From the NCBI RefSeq assembly GCF_947492405.1, contig NZ_CANLMP010000002.1, positions 124,001 through 188,000 of the forward strand: a stretch of DNA of 64,000 nucleotides, read 5' to 3'. The translations under genes were made by a program, and so were the position numbers. This DNA comes from an uncultured Aquimarina sp. GTDB lineage: Bacteria; Bacteroidota; Bacteroidia; Flavobacteriales; Flavobacteriaceae. Below are positions 27,967-36,911 of this stretch, one piece after another; positions within the stretch are counted from its first letter, which is position 1, and the number at the start of each line of letters is the position of its first letter. Below the pieces are notes generated by a model. That model ran no database searches and was not told where the DNA came from. It worked only from the letters and a program-made list of their open reading frames with translations.

Positions 27967-30783
27967 GTGACAAATAAGATATTAATTATTATATCAATAT
28001 TCACTTTTTGGCAGAGTACATCCCAGAAGAAACAGCTTACACATAAGGATTATGACTTATGGAAGGAAATTACAGATATCAAAGTATCCGTTAATGGTAA
28101 ATTGATAGTTTCTGAAATTAAACGGGTTACCAGAAGAGGAGATGGCTATTTAGAAATATATAATTCTGATACTCAAAAAAAATATCAGTTTGAAAATGGA
28201 TATGCTGCATCTATAACGTGCGATGAAAAGTATATCATTTTTAGGCAAAAACCCGAATATGAAACTTTAAGAAAAGAGATAAAAAAGAAAACAAAAAAAG
28301 AGGATCAATCTAAAGATAAGTTGTTAATTTTTAATGTAAAATTAAATAAAATAGTGGATACTATTCAGAGCGTAAAGGGATACAAAGTACCTGAAAAAAC
28401 GCCTGTTTATATAGTTATAGAACATTTTAAAAATAGGAATAGAACTTCGAAGAGAGAAAAACAAAATACTGTAAAAGGAGAATATAGAACATCGTTTATT
28501 CAGGATTATATATTGATTTATAACCTGAAAAATAAACGAAAAGACACTGTTTTACAGATAAAAGATTATGTATTACCGGAGTTTGGAGATATCTTCTATT
28601 ATTCTACAACTACAGGGAAAAATCAGAAAAAGAATAATAAAAGAGATATCGGTGTGTATTCATATAATATCCGAACTGGAGTGTCAAAAGTTATAGATAC
28701 AGGAAAATACAAATACGATAAACTTTCTACGAATCAATGGGGCGATCATTTTGCCTACTTGTCGGCAAGGGATTCTACATCGTTAGATTCATTGCGATTC
28801 GAATTACAAGTATATGTAAAGGATACTTTGAAAACACTGGTTGATGTATTTGGTAATAATTTGCAAGATGGTTGGATGATTAGTAAAAATCAAAAACCTA
28901 AATTCTCAAAGAACAGCAAGAGATTATATTTCTACTCAAAACCAATACCAACATATTATAAAGACACAACACTTTTGGAAAATGAAATTCCCGAGGTTGA
29001 TATATGGAACTGGAAAGATAAAATGATTCAACCAGAACAAGGATCAAATTACAAGGAACTAAGTGAAAAAGCATATTGCTCATACTATGATATCCAAAAA
29101 GAAGTTTTTGTGAGAATTCAGGATGAAAATATTGATGCTTTGTATATGAATCAGTTTAAAGAACAAAAATATATTCTAGGATCGGATAAGAGTCCTTATC
29201 AAAGAGAATACTCCTGGAAACATCCTAGAACCCAAGATTTTTATGTCGTTAATACGGAAACGGGAAAAAAAAGAGTAGCAGTACAAAATATTAAAACCCG
29301 TCCATTCTTATCTCCTGATAATAAGTTTGCTGTATATTTTGATAATAACCAGCAACATTGGTTTTCCTTAGAACTATCTACCCTAAAGCTTAGAAACCTT
29401 ACGGGTAAACTTGATGTAATCTTTTATGATAAGGAAAATGATCGCCCTTCATCACCTTTACCCCATGGTTTTGGAGGGTTTGATCAAGACGGTAACGCGT
29501 TGATATATGATCAATTTGATATTTGGAGAGTTTTCCTCGATGGAAGTAAAAGGCCACAGAATATTACTAGAATTGGAGTAAGTAAAAAAATAGTATTTAG
29601 AACAGAAAGGTTAGACCCAGAACAAAAAGCAAAAGCAACATATGTTAATAAAAAATTATTAGTAACAAGCTTTGATAAAAAAACAAAAGTATCGGGGCTT
29701 TATCTTTTGAATAAACAACAATTAATAGAAAAAATAAAACCTACTTCATTTTTAATAAAGAACTATACAAAGGCTTCAAAAACGGATATTTTAGCTTTTA
29801 CTAAAGAAAATTTCAATACTTCACCAAATCTATATTTTTCTAATAAAGAGTTTAAAAACATTTTGAGAATAAATGATATAAACCCACAACAAGAAGAATT
29901 TAAGTGGGGAATAGCAGAACTTTTCTACTGGAAAGCGTATGATGGCAAAAAGCTAGAAGGTATTATTTATAAGCCAGAAGATTTTGATCCTTCTAAGAAG
30001 TATCCTATGATAACTCACTTTTATGAAAAAAAATCTGATACATATTCGAAATATCATATTCCCAAACCTAGCAAATCAACAGTAAACCGTAGCTATTTAG
30101 TGAGTAATGACTATGTGCTTTTTGTTCCTAATATTATTTATGATGAAGGAAAGCCAGGAGCTAGTGCATATAATTGTATTGTATCGGGAGTAGAAGCAGT
30201 AGAAAAATTGGGATATGTCGATAGTAACAATATAGGGATTCAAGGACAAAGTTGGGGAGGATATCAGGTAGCGTATTTGATTACTGTGACCAATAAATTT
30301 AAAGCGGCTATGGCGGGAGCACCTGTAAGTAACATGACTTCAGCATATGGTGGAATTCGATGGGAATCAGGAAGAAGCAGAGCTTTTCAATACGAAAAAG
30401 GGCAGAGTAGGATTGGAAAAAGTCTATGGGAGCGTCCTGATTTTTATATAAAAAATTCTCCATTATTCGGAATACCAAATATAGAAACCCCCTTATTAAT
30501 AATGCACAATGATCAAGATGGAGCTGTACCTTATTATCAAGGTATAGAGATGTTTATGGGGATGAGACGTTTAGAAAAGCCTGTTTGGTTATTAGTTTAC
30601 AATAAAGAAGCTCATAATTTAAAAAAAATGAAAAACAAGCAGGATCTATCTATTAGGATGATGCAATTTTTTGATCATTATCTTAAGAACAAACCAGCAC
30701 CTATGTGGATGACTAATGGAGTATCTAGAGTAAATAAAGGGATTGATTTGGGATATGAACTTGATATAAAAAATAAAAGCTAA
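27967..30783 (+). CDS. secreted S9-family prolyl oligopeptidase-like peptidase
   Basis: The 938-residue protein has a signal peptide (about 1-20), an N-terminal beta-propeller-like region (about 40-620) and a C-terminal S9 peptidase domain (about 690-920). The catalytic triad is visible: Ser in GQSWGG, Asp in NDQDGAVP and His in KEAHNL. It should cleave peptides, possibly after proline or acidic residues, in the periplasm. The start is GTG at 27967; a nearby ATG at 27960 is in another frame and closes at once. It follows the SusCD operon after a terminator and may process what that system imports. Confidence 0.88.
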   Translation: MTNKILIIISIFTFWQSTSQKKQLTHKDYDLWKEITDIKVSVNGKLIVSEIKRVTRRGDGYLEIYNSDTQKKYQFENGYAASITCDEKYIIFRQKPEYETLRKEIKKKTKKEDQSKDKLLIFNVKLNKIVDTIQSVKGYKVPEKTPVYIVIEHFKNRNRTSKREKQNTVKGEYRTSFIQDYILIYNLKNKRKDTVLQIKDYVLPEFGDIFYYSTTTGKNQKKNNKRDIGVYSYNIRTGVSKVIDTGKYKYDKLSTNQWGDHFAYLSARDSTSLDSLRFELQVYVKDTLKTLVDVFGNNLQDGWMISKNQKPKFSKNSKRLYFYSKPIPTYYKDTTLLENEIPEVDIWNWKDKMIQPEQGSNYKELSEKAYCSYYDIQKEVFVRIQDENIDALYMNQFKEQKYILGSDKSPYQREYSWKHPRTQDFYVVNTETGKKRVAVQNIKTRPFLSPDNKFAVYFDNNQQHWFSLELSTLKLRNLTGKLDVIFYDKENDRPSSPLPHGFGGFDQDGNALIYDQFDIWRVFLDGSKRPQNITRIGVSKKIVFRTERLDPEQKAKATYVNKKLLVTSFDKKTKVSGLYLLNKQQLIEKIKPTSFLIKNYTKASKTDILAFTKENFNTSPNLYFSNKEFKNILRINDINPQQEEFKWGIAELFYWKAYDGKKLEGIIYKPEDFDPSKKYPMITHFYEKKSDTYSKYHIPKPSKSTVNRSYLVSNDYVLFVPNIIYDEGKPGASAYNCIVSGVEAVEKLGYVDSNNIGIQGQSWGGYQVAYLITVTNKFKAAMAGAPVSNMTSAYGGIRWESGRSRAFQYEKGQSRIGKSLWERPDFYIKNSPLFGIPNIETPLLIMHNDQDGAVPYYQGIEMFMGMRRLEKPVWLLVYNKEAHNLKKMKNKQDLSIRMMQFFDHYLKNKPAPMWMTNGVSRVNKGIDLGYELDIKNKS

Positions 30784-30833
30784 ATGCTTTTTTGAAATAA
30801 TATTAATTGTATACAAAAAATTAGATAATTCAC

Positions 30834-30938
30834 ATGAAGAAACTTGCATTGCATTGGCAGATAATGATCGGAATGATCGCTGGGATATTATTCAGATTTC
30901 TTGGTGACCCAAAAGTCAAGGGTTGGAATGATCATTAA
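30834..30938 (+). pseudogene. N-terminal remnant of a dicarboxylate/amino-acid:cation symporter
   Basis: A 34-codon frame reads MKKLALHWQIMIGMIAGILF and ends soon after. The start is that of GltP/DctA-type Na+/H+ dicarboxylate symporters, which run to over 400 residues. The rest is missing. It sits just upstream of aspartate ammonia-lyase, a common functional partner of such transporters. Confidence 0.6.
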
Positions 30939-31016
30939 TAAAAATAGACCTATAAATATGCTAAATGATTTCCTACACTTTAGTATTAAATCTGAAAATT
31001 ATTATTTAAACAAAAT

Positions 31017-32435
31017 ATGAAAACAAGAAAAGAAACAGATCTCTTGGGAAGCTTAGAAATTTTAGAGAGTTCATATTATGGTATACATACTCAAAGAGCT
31101 ATTAATAATTTTCAATTTTCAAATTCAAAAATTGGTCACTTTCCTATTTTTGTCAGAGCATTAATTTTAACCAAAAAGTCCTGTGCATCTGCAAATAGGG
31201 ACATTGGTGCTATTCCTGAAGATAAAGCCAATATGATTCTTCAAGCCTGTGATCATATTTTAAGTGATTTAGAAAAATATACTAAGTATTTTCCTTCTGA
31301 TGTATTTCAGGGAGGAGCGGGAACTTCTGTAAATATGAATGCAAATGAAGTCATTGCCAATGTTGCTCTTGAATTAAAAGGTTATGCGAAAGGTAGCTAC
31401 GATGTTTTACACCCCAATGATCATGTTAATAGATCTCAATCAACGAATGACGCATATCCTACAGCTTTTAGAATTGCAATTTTTTACTATATAAATCATC
31501 TATTAGAGCGTATTGAGATACTATGTACAAGTCTTGATAAAAAAGAATTTGAGTTTAAAGAAATCATTAAAATGGGAAGGACTCAATTACAAGATGCAGT
31601 CCCAATGTCTTTAGGAGATGAATTCGGAGCTTGGTCTTCTAATTTAAAAGAAGAAATAAAGAATTTAAAAAATTGTCGTGACCTAATTTTAGAAGTTAAT
31701 TTGGGAGCAACTGCAATTGGTACAGGTGTCAATGTACCCAATGGTTTTTCTAAGTTATCCATCGATTATTTAAAACAATATACAAAAGTCAATTTTGTTC
31801 CTTCTGATAATTTAATTGAAGCTACTTCGGATTGTGGTGCTTATGTTATGATTTCTGGGGCTTTAAAACGAACTAGTGTTAAGCTATCTAAAATTTGTAA
31901 TGATTTACGTTTACTATCATCTGGTCCTCGATGTGGACTCAATGAAATAAACTTACCAGAAATGCAAGCAGGCTCTTCCATTATGCCGGCAAAAGTAAAT
32001 CCAGTAATTCCTGAAGTTGTTAATCAAATTTGTTTTAAAATAATAGGTAACGATGTTACAATTTCTTTTGCCGCAGAAGCTGGACAGTTACAGCTCAATG
32101 TTATGGAGCCCGTAATTGCACAATGTATGTTTGAATCGGTAGAATTATTATCAAATGCATGTACTACACTCGCCAAAAAATGTATCGATGGTATTACATC
32201 TAATGAGGAGGATACCAGACAAATGGTCTTTAATTCTGTGGGTATTATTACATTTTTGAATCCATATATTGGTCATCATATGGGTGATCTTTTAGGTAAA
32301 GAAGCAGTAACCACAGGTAAAACAATACGAGAGCTAGTATTAGAAAAGGAACTTTTATCCGAAAAAGATCTGGACAATATTCTAAGTGTAGAAAATATGA
32401 TGAATCCTAAATATAAAGCCACTTTACATAAGTAA
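31017..32435 (+). CDS. aspA: aspartate ammonia-lyase (aspartase)
   Basis: The 472-residue cytoplasmic enzyme converts L-aspartate to fumarate and ammonia. The fumarase/aspartase signature [12 protein letters not shown] (about 322-333, including the catalytic serine of the SS loop) is intact, as are [16 protein letters not shown] and the [14 protein letters not shown] substrate-binding segment. Length matches the family, which works as a tetramer. It feeds amino-acid carbon into the TCA cycle, fitting a peptide-using lifestyle suggested by the neighbouring S9 peptidase. The preceding symporter remnant suggests the original transporter partner was lost. Confidence 0.93.
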   Translation: MKTRKETDLLGSLEILESSYYGIHTQRAINNFQFSNSKIGHFPIFVRALILTKKSCASANRDIGAIPEDKANMILQACDHILSDLEKYTKYFPSDVFQGGAGTSVNMNANEVIANVALELKGYAKGSYDVLHPNDHVNRSQSTNDAYPTAFRIAIFYYINHLLERIEILCTSLDKKEFEFKEIIKMGRTQLQDAVPMSLGDEFGAWSSNLKEEIKNLKNCRDLILEVNLGATAIGTGVNVPNGFSKLSIDYLKQYTKVNFVPSDNLIEATSDCGAYVMISGALKRTSVKLSKICNDLRLLSSGPRCGLNEINLPEMQAGSSIMPAKVNPVIPEVVNQICFKIIGNDVTISFAAEAGQLQLNVMEPVIAQCMFESVELLSNACTTLAKKCIDGITSNEEDTRQMVFNSVGIITFLNPYIGHHMGDLLGKEAVTTGKTIRELVLEKELLSEKDLDNILSVENMMNPKYKATLHK

Positions 32436-32488
32436 AGTAATTTTTAATCTAATAACTTCTGTGGGAAAAAGAACAAATCTCGAAAAAA

Positions 32489-32602
32489 ATGAAAATGAAG
32501 TTTTTACTTTTTATTAATTTCATATTTATTTTCAGAAGTTTGGGCACTCGGCAAGATATTAATGCTCGTACCCAAAATTTAATTCAGAACCTAACTTCTT
32601 AA
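32489..32602 (+). pseudogene. truncated secreted-protein remnant
   Basis: A 37-codon frame starts MKMKFLLFINFIFIFRSLGT, which looks like a signal peptide, and stops after a short polar tail ending NLTS. No mature domain follows. It is probably the 5' stub of a lost secreted protein; a short peptide gene is possible but not supported. Confidence 0.4.
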
Positions 32603-32633
32603 AAACCCATTATTATCTAATTAATTTATTGAT

Positions 32634-35600
32634 ATGAATCTCTCTTTAAATCCAAAATTGTTGTTTTTATCATTTTTCACCTTAAGTATAACAGTCTTGT
32701 CACAAGATTTTAAAGCCTTACAATATCGCACTGTAGGTCCCGCTCGCGGCGGTCGTGTTACGGCGGTAACTGGAGTAGCTATGAAACCAGGCAATTTTTA
32801 TTTAGGAGCTTCTGGAGGAGGTGTTTGGAAATCTGAAGACTATGGAACCACTTGGAATAATGTTTCTGATGGATTTTTTGACACACCATCGATAGGAGCA
32901 ATACAGGTAGCAGAGAATGACCCAAACATAGTATATGTTGGTACTGGTTCTGACGGATTACGAAGTAACGTCATTAGTGGAAAGGGAGTATACAAATCAA
33001 TTGATGCTGGAAAAACGTGGGAGCATATCGGGCTTAAACATGTAGGTCAGATTGGTGCTGTAGAAATTGATCCTACTGATAGTAATGTGGTTTGGGTAGC
33101 TGCTATTGGTAATGCTTTTAAAAGTAATCCGGAGCGAGGTATATTCAAAACTACAGATGGGGGAAAAAATTGGGAAAAAATACTATTCATTTCTGATAAA
33201 GTAGGATTTTCGGATCTTGAATTATTACCAGGAAATCCTAATGTAATTTATGCTGCGGCATGGAAGGCAGAACGTAAACCTTGGACTATCATATCAGGAG
33301 GTTCTTCGGAAGAAGGAGGTATCTACAAATCTGTAAATGGCGGTAAAGACTGGATACAACTTAAAAACGGACTTCCAAAAGGAAAGATTGGAAAGATTGA
33401 TTTAGCCGTTTCACCAGTTAATTCTAGTATTATCTATGCTGTTATCGAAGCTCCAAAAGGAGAGCAAGGACTTTATAAATCAGTAGATCAAGGGAAATCA
33501 TTTGAGCATGTTTCAGACGATAAGCGTTTAGTGAATAGGCCTTTTTATTATACCAATATAGAATTGGATCCAACAAACCCTGATATCGTTTATTCCAATG
33601 CAAATCCATTAATTAAATCAAAAGACGGTGGAAAAACATGGAAAGAAATGAAAGTCCCGCATGGAGACAATCATGATATTTGGTTGAATCCAAATAATCC
33701 TGAACTATTAATCCAAGCAAATGATGGTGGTGCTAATGTGAGTTTTAATGGTGGAAAGACTTGGTCTTCACAATTCAACCAACCAACCGCCGAATTGTAT
33801 CAGGTTGAAGTTGATGATCAATACCCATATTGGTTATACGCAGGACAACAAGACAATTATACTACCATTGCTGTGCCAAGTTTTCCACCCAGCGCAGTAC
33901 AGAGCGTTGGTTCTGCTTGGGTTATCAATACAGGAGGTTGTGAAACTGGTCCCGCTGTCCCAAAGCCTGGTAACCATAATATCGTGTATGTTAATTGCAA
34001 AGGGCGTTTTGGAGTATTCAATAAGTTAACTGGCGTTGAAAAAAGTCATTATGTAGGTGCAACTAATATCTATGGACACAATCCCAAAGATTTGAAATAT
34101 CGCTTTCAGCGAGTGGCGCCAGTGCATGTTTCGCCACATAATTCAGATGTGATTTATCATGGATCTCAATTCTTGCATAAAACAGATTCTGATGGGTATT
34201 CATGGGAAATTATCTCGCCAGATTTAACGGCTTTTGAAGAAGATAAACAGGTAATTTCAGGAAGTCCCATTACTCGTGATATTACAGGAGAGGAATATTA
34301 TAGTACATTATATTCTATAAGAGAATCTGAATTACAAGAAGGTTTAATCTGGATAGGATCCAATGATGGAGTCATCTCGGTGACCAGAGATGGTGGTAAA
34401 ACATGGAAAAATGTAACTCCTAAAAAACTGCCAAAAGGAGGTAGAGTAGAATCGATTGCACCATCAAAACATGATGTTGCTACTGCTTACATAGCAGTAG
34501 ATAGACATATCTTGGGAGATACACGACCTTATCTTTATAAAACTACGGATTATGGTATGAATTGGACCTTATTAAGTACAGGATCTAATGGAATTCCTGG
34601 TGATTACACCACCCGTGTTTTGAGAGAAGATCCTGTAAAACCAGGATTATTATATGTAGGAACGGAATACGGTATGTTTGTTTCATTTGATGATGGTATA
34701 ACTTGGCAGTCGTTTCAACAAAATCTTCCTGTAACACCAATTACGGACATTAAAATTTTTAGAGGTGATTTGGTATTGAGTACAATGGGACGTGGTTTTT
34801 GGATTTTAGATAATATTACCAGCCTTAGGGATGAAATGATGCCAAATCTAGGAATAGCATCACACCTTTTTAAACCCGATACTACCATTCGATATCGGTA
34901 TCCAAAAGTACGTGCTAATAATAGCTTCCCAAAATATCCAAGAACAGCTGTGCATATCGACTATTATTTACCGAAGGCAATTAAAGGGTTGAAATTAGAA
35001 ATTTTAGATGTGAAAAAATCACCTATTATCACAGTTTTAAATGATAGTACTTTGCTGAAATCTTCAATAAACGAGGAAGAAGATATGAATCTAAGTACTA
35101 CCTTTCGTTATGTCAATAAGAAATTAACATCAAAGAAAGGACTGAATCGTTTTGATTGGGATCTTCTGGAAAAAGGACCGTGGCATAAGGAGATCAAAAA
35201 AAGATACAAAAACGGACCGATGGTTCCTCCTGGAAAGTACACTGTTAGACTTACAGTTGACGATCAAACTATGGAACAAGAATTTGAAATATTGATCGAT
35301 CCTCGTATAAAAGCAGATAGTATGACTCAAGAACTATTTCAAAAACAGCACGATATGCAAGTAAAAATAATAGCATTGTTATCTGAGGCTCGTTTAGAAC
35401 AAGATCGATTGGAAAAAGAAGTGAAGGAATTAGAAGCCAAAAAAGATAAAGCGAATAAAGATAGGTTGAAAGATATAAAAACAGCTCTAAAACTACTTAA
35501 GAATGCAGAAGGAGCGTATCCCCAACAAATGCTAGTATCACAAATATCATACATCTACAATATGGTTAATAGCGCTGATCAAGTGATTGGAGAAGATGTG

Positions 35601-35660
35601 ATGAATCGTTATAATGAATTGATGACCGATTTTAAAGAAATAAAAAACAAGATCCAGTAA
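32634..35660 (+). CDS. secreted BNR/Asp-box (VPS10/sortilin-like) beta-propeller protein
   Basis: The 1008-residue protein has a signal peptide (about 1-23) and at least ten Asp-box repeats of the form S/T-x-D/N-x-G-x-T-W, for example SEDYGTTW, SIDAGKTW, TTDGGKNW, SKDGGKTW, TRDGGKTW and TTDYGMNW. They build one or two large beta-propellers over residues 30-740. A beta domain (about 745-890) and a charged coiled-coil (about 905-960) follow. Such proteins are annotated as glycosyl-hydrolase-like or sortilin-like, but no sialidase active site is seen, so an enzymatic role is not supported. A binding or scaffold role at the envelope is more likely. Confidence 0.85.
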   Translation: MNLSLNPKLLFLSFFTLSITVLSQDFKALQYRTVGPARGGRVTAVTGVAMKPGNFYLGASGGGVWKSEDYGTTWNNVSDGFFDTPSIGAIQVAENDPNIVYVGTGSDGLRSNVISGKGVYKSIDAGKTWEHIGLKHVGQIGAVEIDPTDSNVVWVAAIGNAFKSNPERGIFKTTDGGKNWEKILFISDKVGFSDLELLPGNPNVIYAAAWKAERKPWTIISGGSSEEGGIYKSVNGGKDWIQLKNGLPKGKIGKIDLAVSPVNSSIIYAVIEAPKGEQGLYKSVDQGKSFEHVSDDKRLVNRPFYYTNIELDPTNPDIVYSNANPLIKSKDGGKTWKEMKVPHGDNHDIWLNPNNPELLIQANDGGANVSFNGGKTWSSQFNQPTAELYQVEVDDQYPYWLYAGQQDNYTTIAVPSFPPSAVQSVGSAWVINTGGCETGPAVPKPGNHNIVYVNCKGRFGVFNKLTGVEKSHYVGATNIYGHNPKDLKYRFQRVAPVHVSPHNSDVIYHGSQFLHKTDSDGYSWEIISPDLTAFEEDKQVISGSPITRDITGEEYYSTLYSIRESELQEGLIWIGSNDGVISVTRDGGKTWKNVTPKKLPKGGRVESIAPSKHDVATAYIAVDRHILGDTRPYLYKTTDYGMNWTLLSTGSNGIPGDYTTRVLREDPVKPGLLYVGTEYGMFVSFDDGITWQSFQQNLPVTPITDIKIFRGDLVLSTMGRGFWILDNITSLRDEMMPNLGIASHLFKPDTTIRYRYPKVRANNSFPKYPRTAVHIDYYLPKAIKGLKLEILDVKKSPIITVLNDSTLLKSSINEEEDMNLSTTFRYVNKKLTSKKGLNRFDWDLLEKGPWHKEIKKRYKNGPMVPPGKYTVRLTVDDQTMEQEFEILIDPRIKADSMTQELFQKQHDMQVKIIALLSEARLEQDRLEKEVKELEAKKDKANKDRLKDIKTALKLLKNAEGAYPQQMLVSQISYIYNMVNSADQVIGEDVMNRYNELMTDFKEIKNKIQ

Positions 35661-35867
35661 ATTTAATTCAACATAAGAAGCAGTTTGTCCTATAGACGTA
35701 TTGAAATATACTAAAAAGAGAACTAGACTTCTATGTCTTGAGTATTACTCAAAGTAGAACAACATAAAAACAAACTGATCGATATGTTAGAAAAAGAGTA
35801 ATTTAAACTCCTCATAATTTTAACAAAAATACGCTACTAAATATGCTTCTTTTCCTGAATGGATTAG
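35661..35867. other. intergenic region downstream of the BNR gene
   Basis: Stops occur in every frame and no RNA gene or strong terminator is recognised. CAGTTTGT near 35685 and ACAAACTG near 35770 could pair over a long loop, which is weak. Confidence 0.4.
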
Positions 35868-36177
35868 TTAGTTTCTATATCGGCGTAATAAACTTAAATA
35901 CTCATATTGTTTTTCAGTTACAATATTTTGTTGATATAATAATTTAAATCTGACTGAGACTAAATAAGTTCTATTATCTTTTAATCTAGTTTTCTGGCTA
36001 TCAGAAGTTTTATTTGGAACAAGTTTTTTCCATATACACTCTATTATAACCTGAACTTGATCTAAGGATTTAGCAGAACAGTGCTAATTGATCAGTTTTA
36101 ATGGTTTCAAATTTGATTGCAGGTTTCCCGCTAGTAACATATCTAATTCTTATAGGTATTGTGAATTTACTATTCAA
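35868..36177 (-). pseudogene. frameshifted small gene coupled to the 52-residue gene
   Basis: A frame opening at TTG 36177 reads NSKFTIPIRIRYVTSGKPAI and onward to TDQLALFC before a stop. One base away, a second frame continues KSLDQVQVIIECIWKKLV and LVSVRFKLLYQQNIVTEKQY to a stop at 35868. Together they look like one protein of about 100 residues split by a single frameshift near 36085. The TTG overlaps the end of the upstream 52-residue gene, so the two form a coupled pair. The family is not recognised. A sequencing error could restore it. Confidence 0.45.
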
Positions 36178-36328
36178 ACCCTTCCCTAGATTTGGAATAA
36201 TTTATCTGAACATCAGCAATTACATATAGAGCATCACGTATGCGTTCAACCTGCTCATCGGTGAGATTTTCTCTACCAGATTTTTCTAAAACTTTTCTAC
36301 AATAGGTTATACTTAACTTCTTTTCCAT
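36170..36328 (-). CDS. small conserved-looking helical protein (52 residues)
   Basis: From the ATG at 36328 the product is a charged, helical 52-residue protein with the core SGRENLTDEQVERIRDALYV. Small proteins with a similar T-D-E-x-V-x-x-I-R-x-x-L-Y pattern are seen beside recombinases and other mobile genes in Bacteroidota; this is recollection, not a database result. It starts directly after a tRNA 3'-end-like remnant (36333-36358), and its 3' end overlaps a second, frameshifted small gene. The position suggests part of an element inserted at tRNA-Arg. Function unknown. Confidence 0.5.
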   Translation of the reverse strand: MEKKLSITYCRKVLEKSGRENLTDEQVERIRDALYVIADVQINYSKSREGFE

Positions 36329-36332
36329 AACA

Positions 36333-36358
36333 TGACCTCTGAAAGGATTCAAACCTCC
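36333..36358 (-). other. tRNA 3'-end remnant (T-arm and acceptor tail)
   Basis: On the minus strand GGAGG-TTTGAAT-CCTTT followed by AGAGGTCA repeats the T-arm and acceptor end of the tRNA-Arg at 36508-36584, with changes and one indel. It lies about 150 nt downstream of that gene. It looks like a leftover of target duplication or recombination at a tRNA end. Confidence 0.55.
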
Positions 36359-36470
36359 TAAAACACTAAAAAACAACCACTTAAAATATGTTTTACTTAA
36401 ATTAAAATTTAAACAAATTTTGCCGAACCCTATCACAATTATCTTAAGACCTTGATTATCAGTAATTAAA

Positions 36471-36503
36471 ATAAAAAAGGACAAGTGAAGTTTTCACTTG
36501 TCC
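36471..36503 (-). terminator. Rho-independent terminator of tRNA-Arg
   Basis: GGACAAGTGAA (36479-36489) and TTCACTTGTCC (36493-36503) form a perfect 11-bp stem with a 3-nt loop. On the minus strand it is followed by TTTTTTAT. It starts 5 nt after the encoded CCA of the tRNA. Confidence 0.8.
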
Positions 36504-36507
36504 CCTG

Positions 36508-36584
36508 TGGTGACCGTGGAGGGATTCAAACCCCCAACCCTCAGAGCCGAAATCTGATGCGCTATTCAGTTGCGCCACACGGCC
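36508..36584 (-). tRNA. tRNA-Arg (anticodon TCG)
   Basis: The minus strand folds as a full cloverleaf. It has acceptor GGCCGTG/CACGGTC, a D-arm with GCGC stems, anticodon stem TCAGA/TCTGA with loop TTTCGGC (anticodon TCG, reading CGA and related Arg codons), T-arm GGGGG-TTTGAAT-CCCTC and discriminator A. CCA is encoded at 36510-36508. The 5' end overlaps the last 23 nt of the GIY-YIG frame. Confidence 0.93.
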
Positions 36585-36819
36585 TAATATGTTGTTTCCT
36601 CCATCTTCTTCCCGCAGCAGACTTGAGATATTTCTCTCTAATCCTTGCTTCTTGTCGAGTTTCAAAAACTTCTTTTAAAACTATCTTCCAAGGTTTAAAT
36701 GCCTTAGTTGACTGTGTTTTTCCTAAGTTATGCTCAAATAACCTTCTGTCCAAATTATCTGTCATACCTATATAATATTTGTCGTAATCCACACTATAAA
36801 GAACATACACATAATACAT
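36562..36819 (-). CDS. GIY-YIG nuclease-family protein overlapping tRNA-Arg
   Basis: From the ATG at 36819 the 85-residue protein begins YYVYVLYSVDYDKYYIGMT, the GIY-YIG signature, followed by NLDRRLFEHN (catalytic Arg region) and ends with a KEVFETRQEARIREKYLKS helix. This is the UvrC-like/URI single-domain type. Its last codons run into the 5' part of tRNA-Arg and the stop lies within the tRNA, so both share sequence. Its 5' side is flanked by a partial copy of the same tRNA. In flavobacteria such genes are frequently attached to tRNAs, which suggests a selfish insertion that uses tRNA genes as target. Nuclease activity is expected but not shown. Confidence 0.75.
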   Translation of the reverse strand: MYYVYVLYSVDYDKYYIGMTDNLDRRLFEHNLGKTQSTKAFKPWKIVLKEVFETRQEARIREKYLKSAAGRRWRKQHIRPCGATE

Positions 36820-36877
36820 ACTATTCGTTTTATGCGCCCCGCCCAAACGAAACTAACGTCAGTTCGGATCGGGAGGG

Positions 36878-36901
36878 TATTTAGTTGCGCCACTGGGCCT
36901 A
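36878..36901 (-). repeat. partial copy of the tRNA-Arg 5' half
   Basis: 36878-36901 matches 36563-36586 at 21 of 24 positions (shared core AGTTGCGCCAC). It covers the acceptor 5' strand and D-arm start only, so it is not a tRNA. With the real tRNA it brackets the GIY-YIG gene as direct repeats about 315 nt apart. Confidence 0.65.
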
Positions 36902-36911
36902 TTAAAAATCT

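Noticed and set aside
32634..35660. Sialidase or other glycoside hydrolase function
   Set aside because: Asp-boxes are structural; no catalytic Arg triad or Glu/Tyr pair of sialidases was recognised.
36459..36665. Reverse-strand open frame of 68 codons
   Set aside because: Its second half is tRNA-Arg sequence read as protein (VAQLNSASDFGSEGWGFES), a well-known false call.
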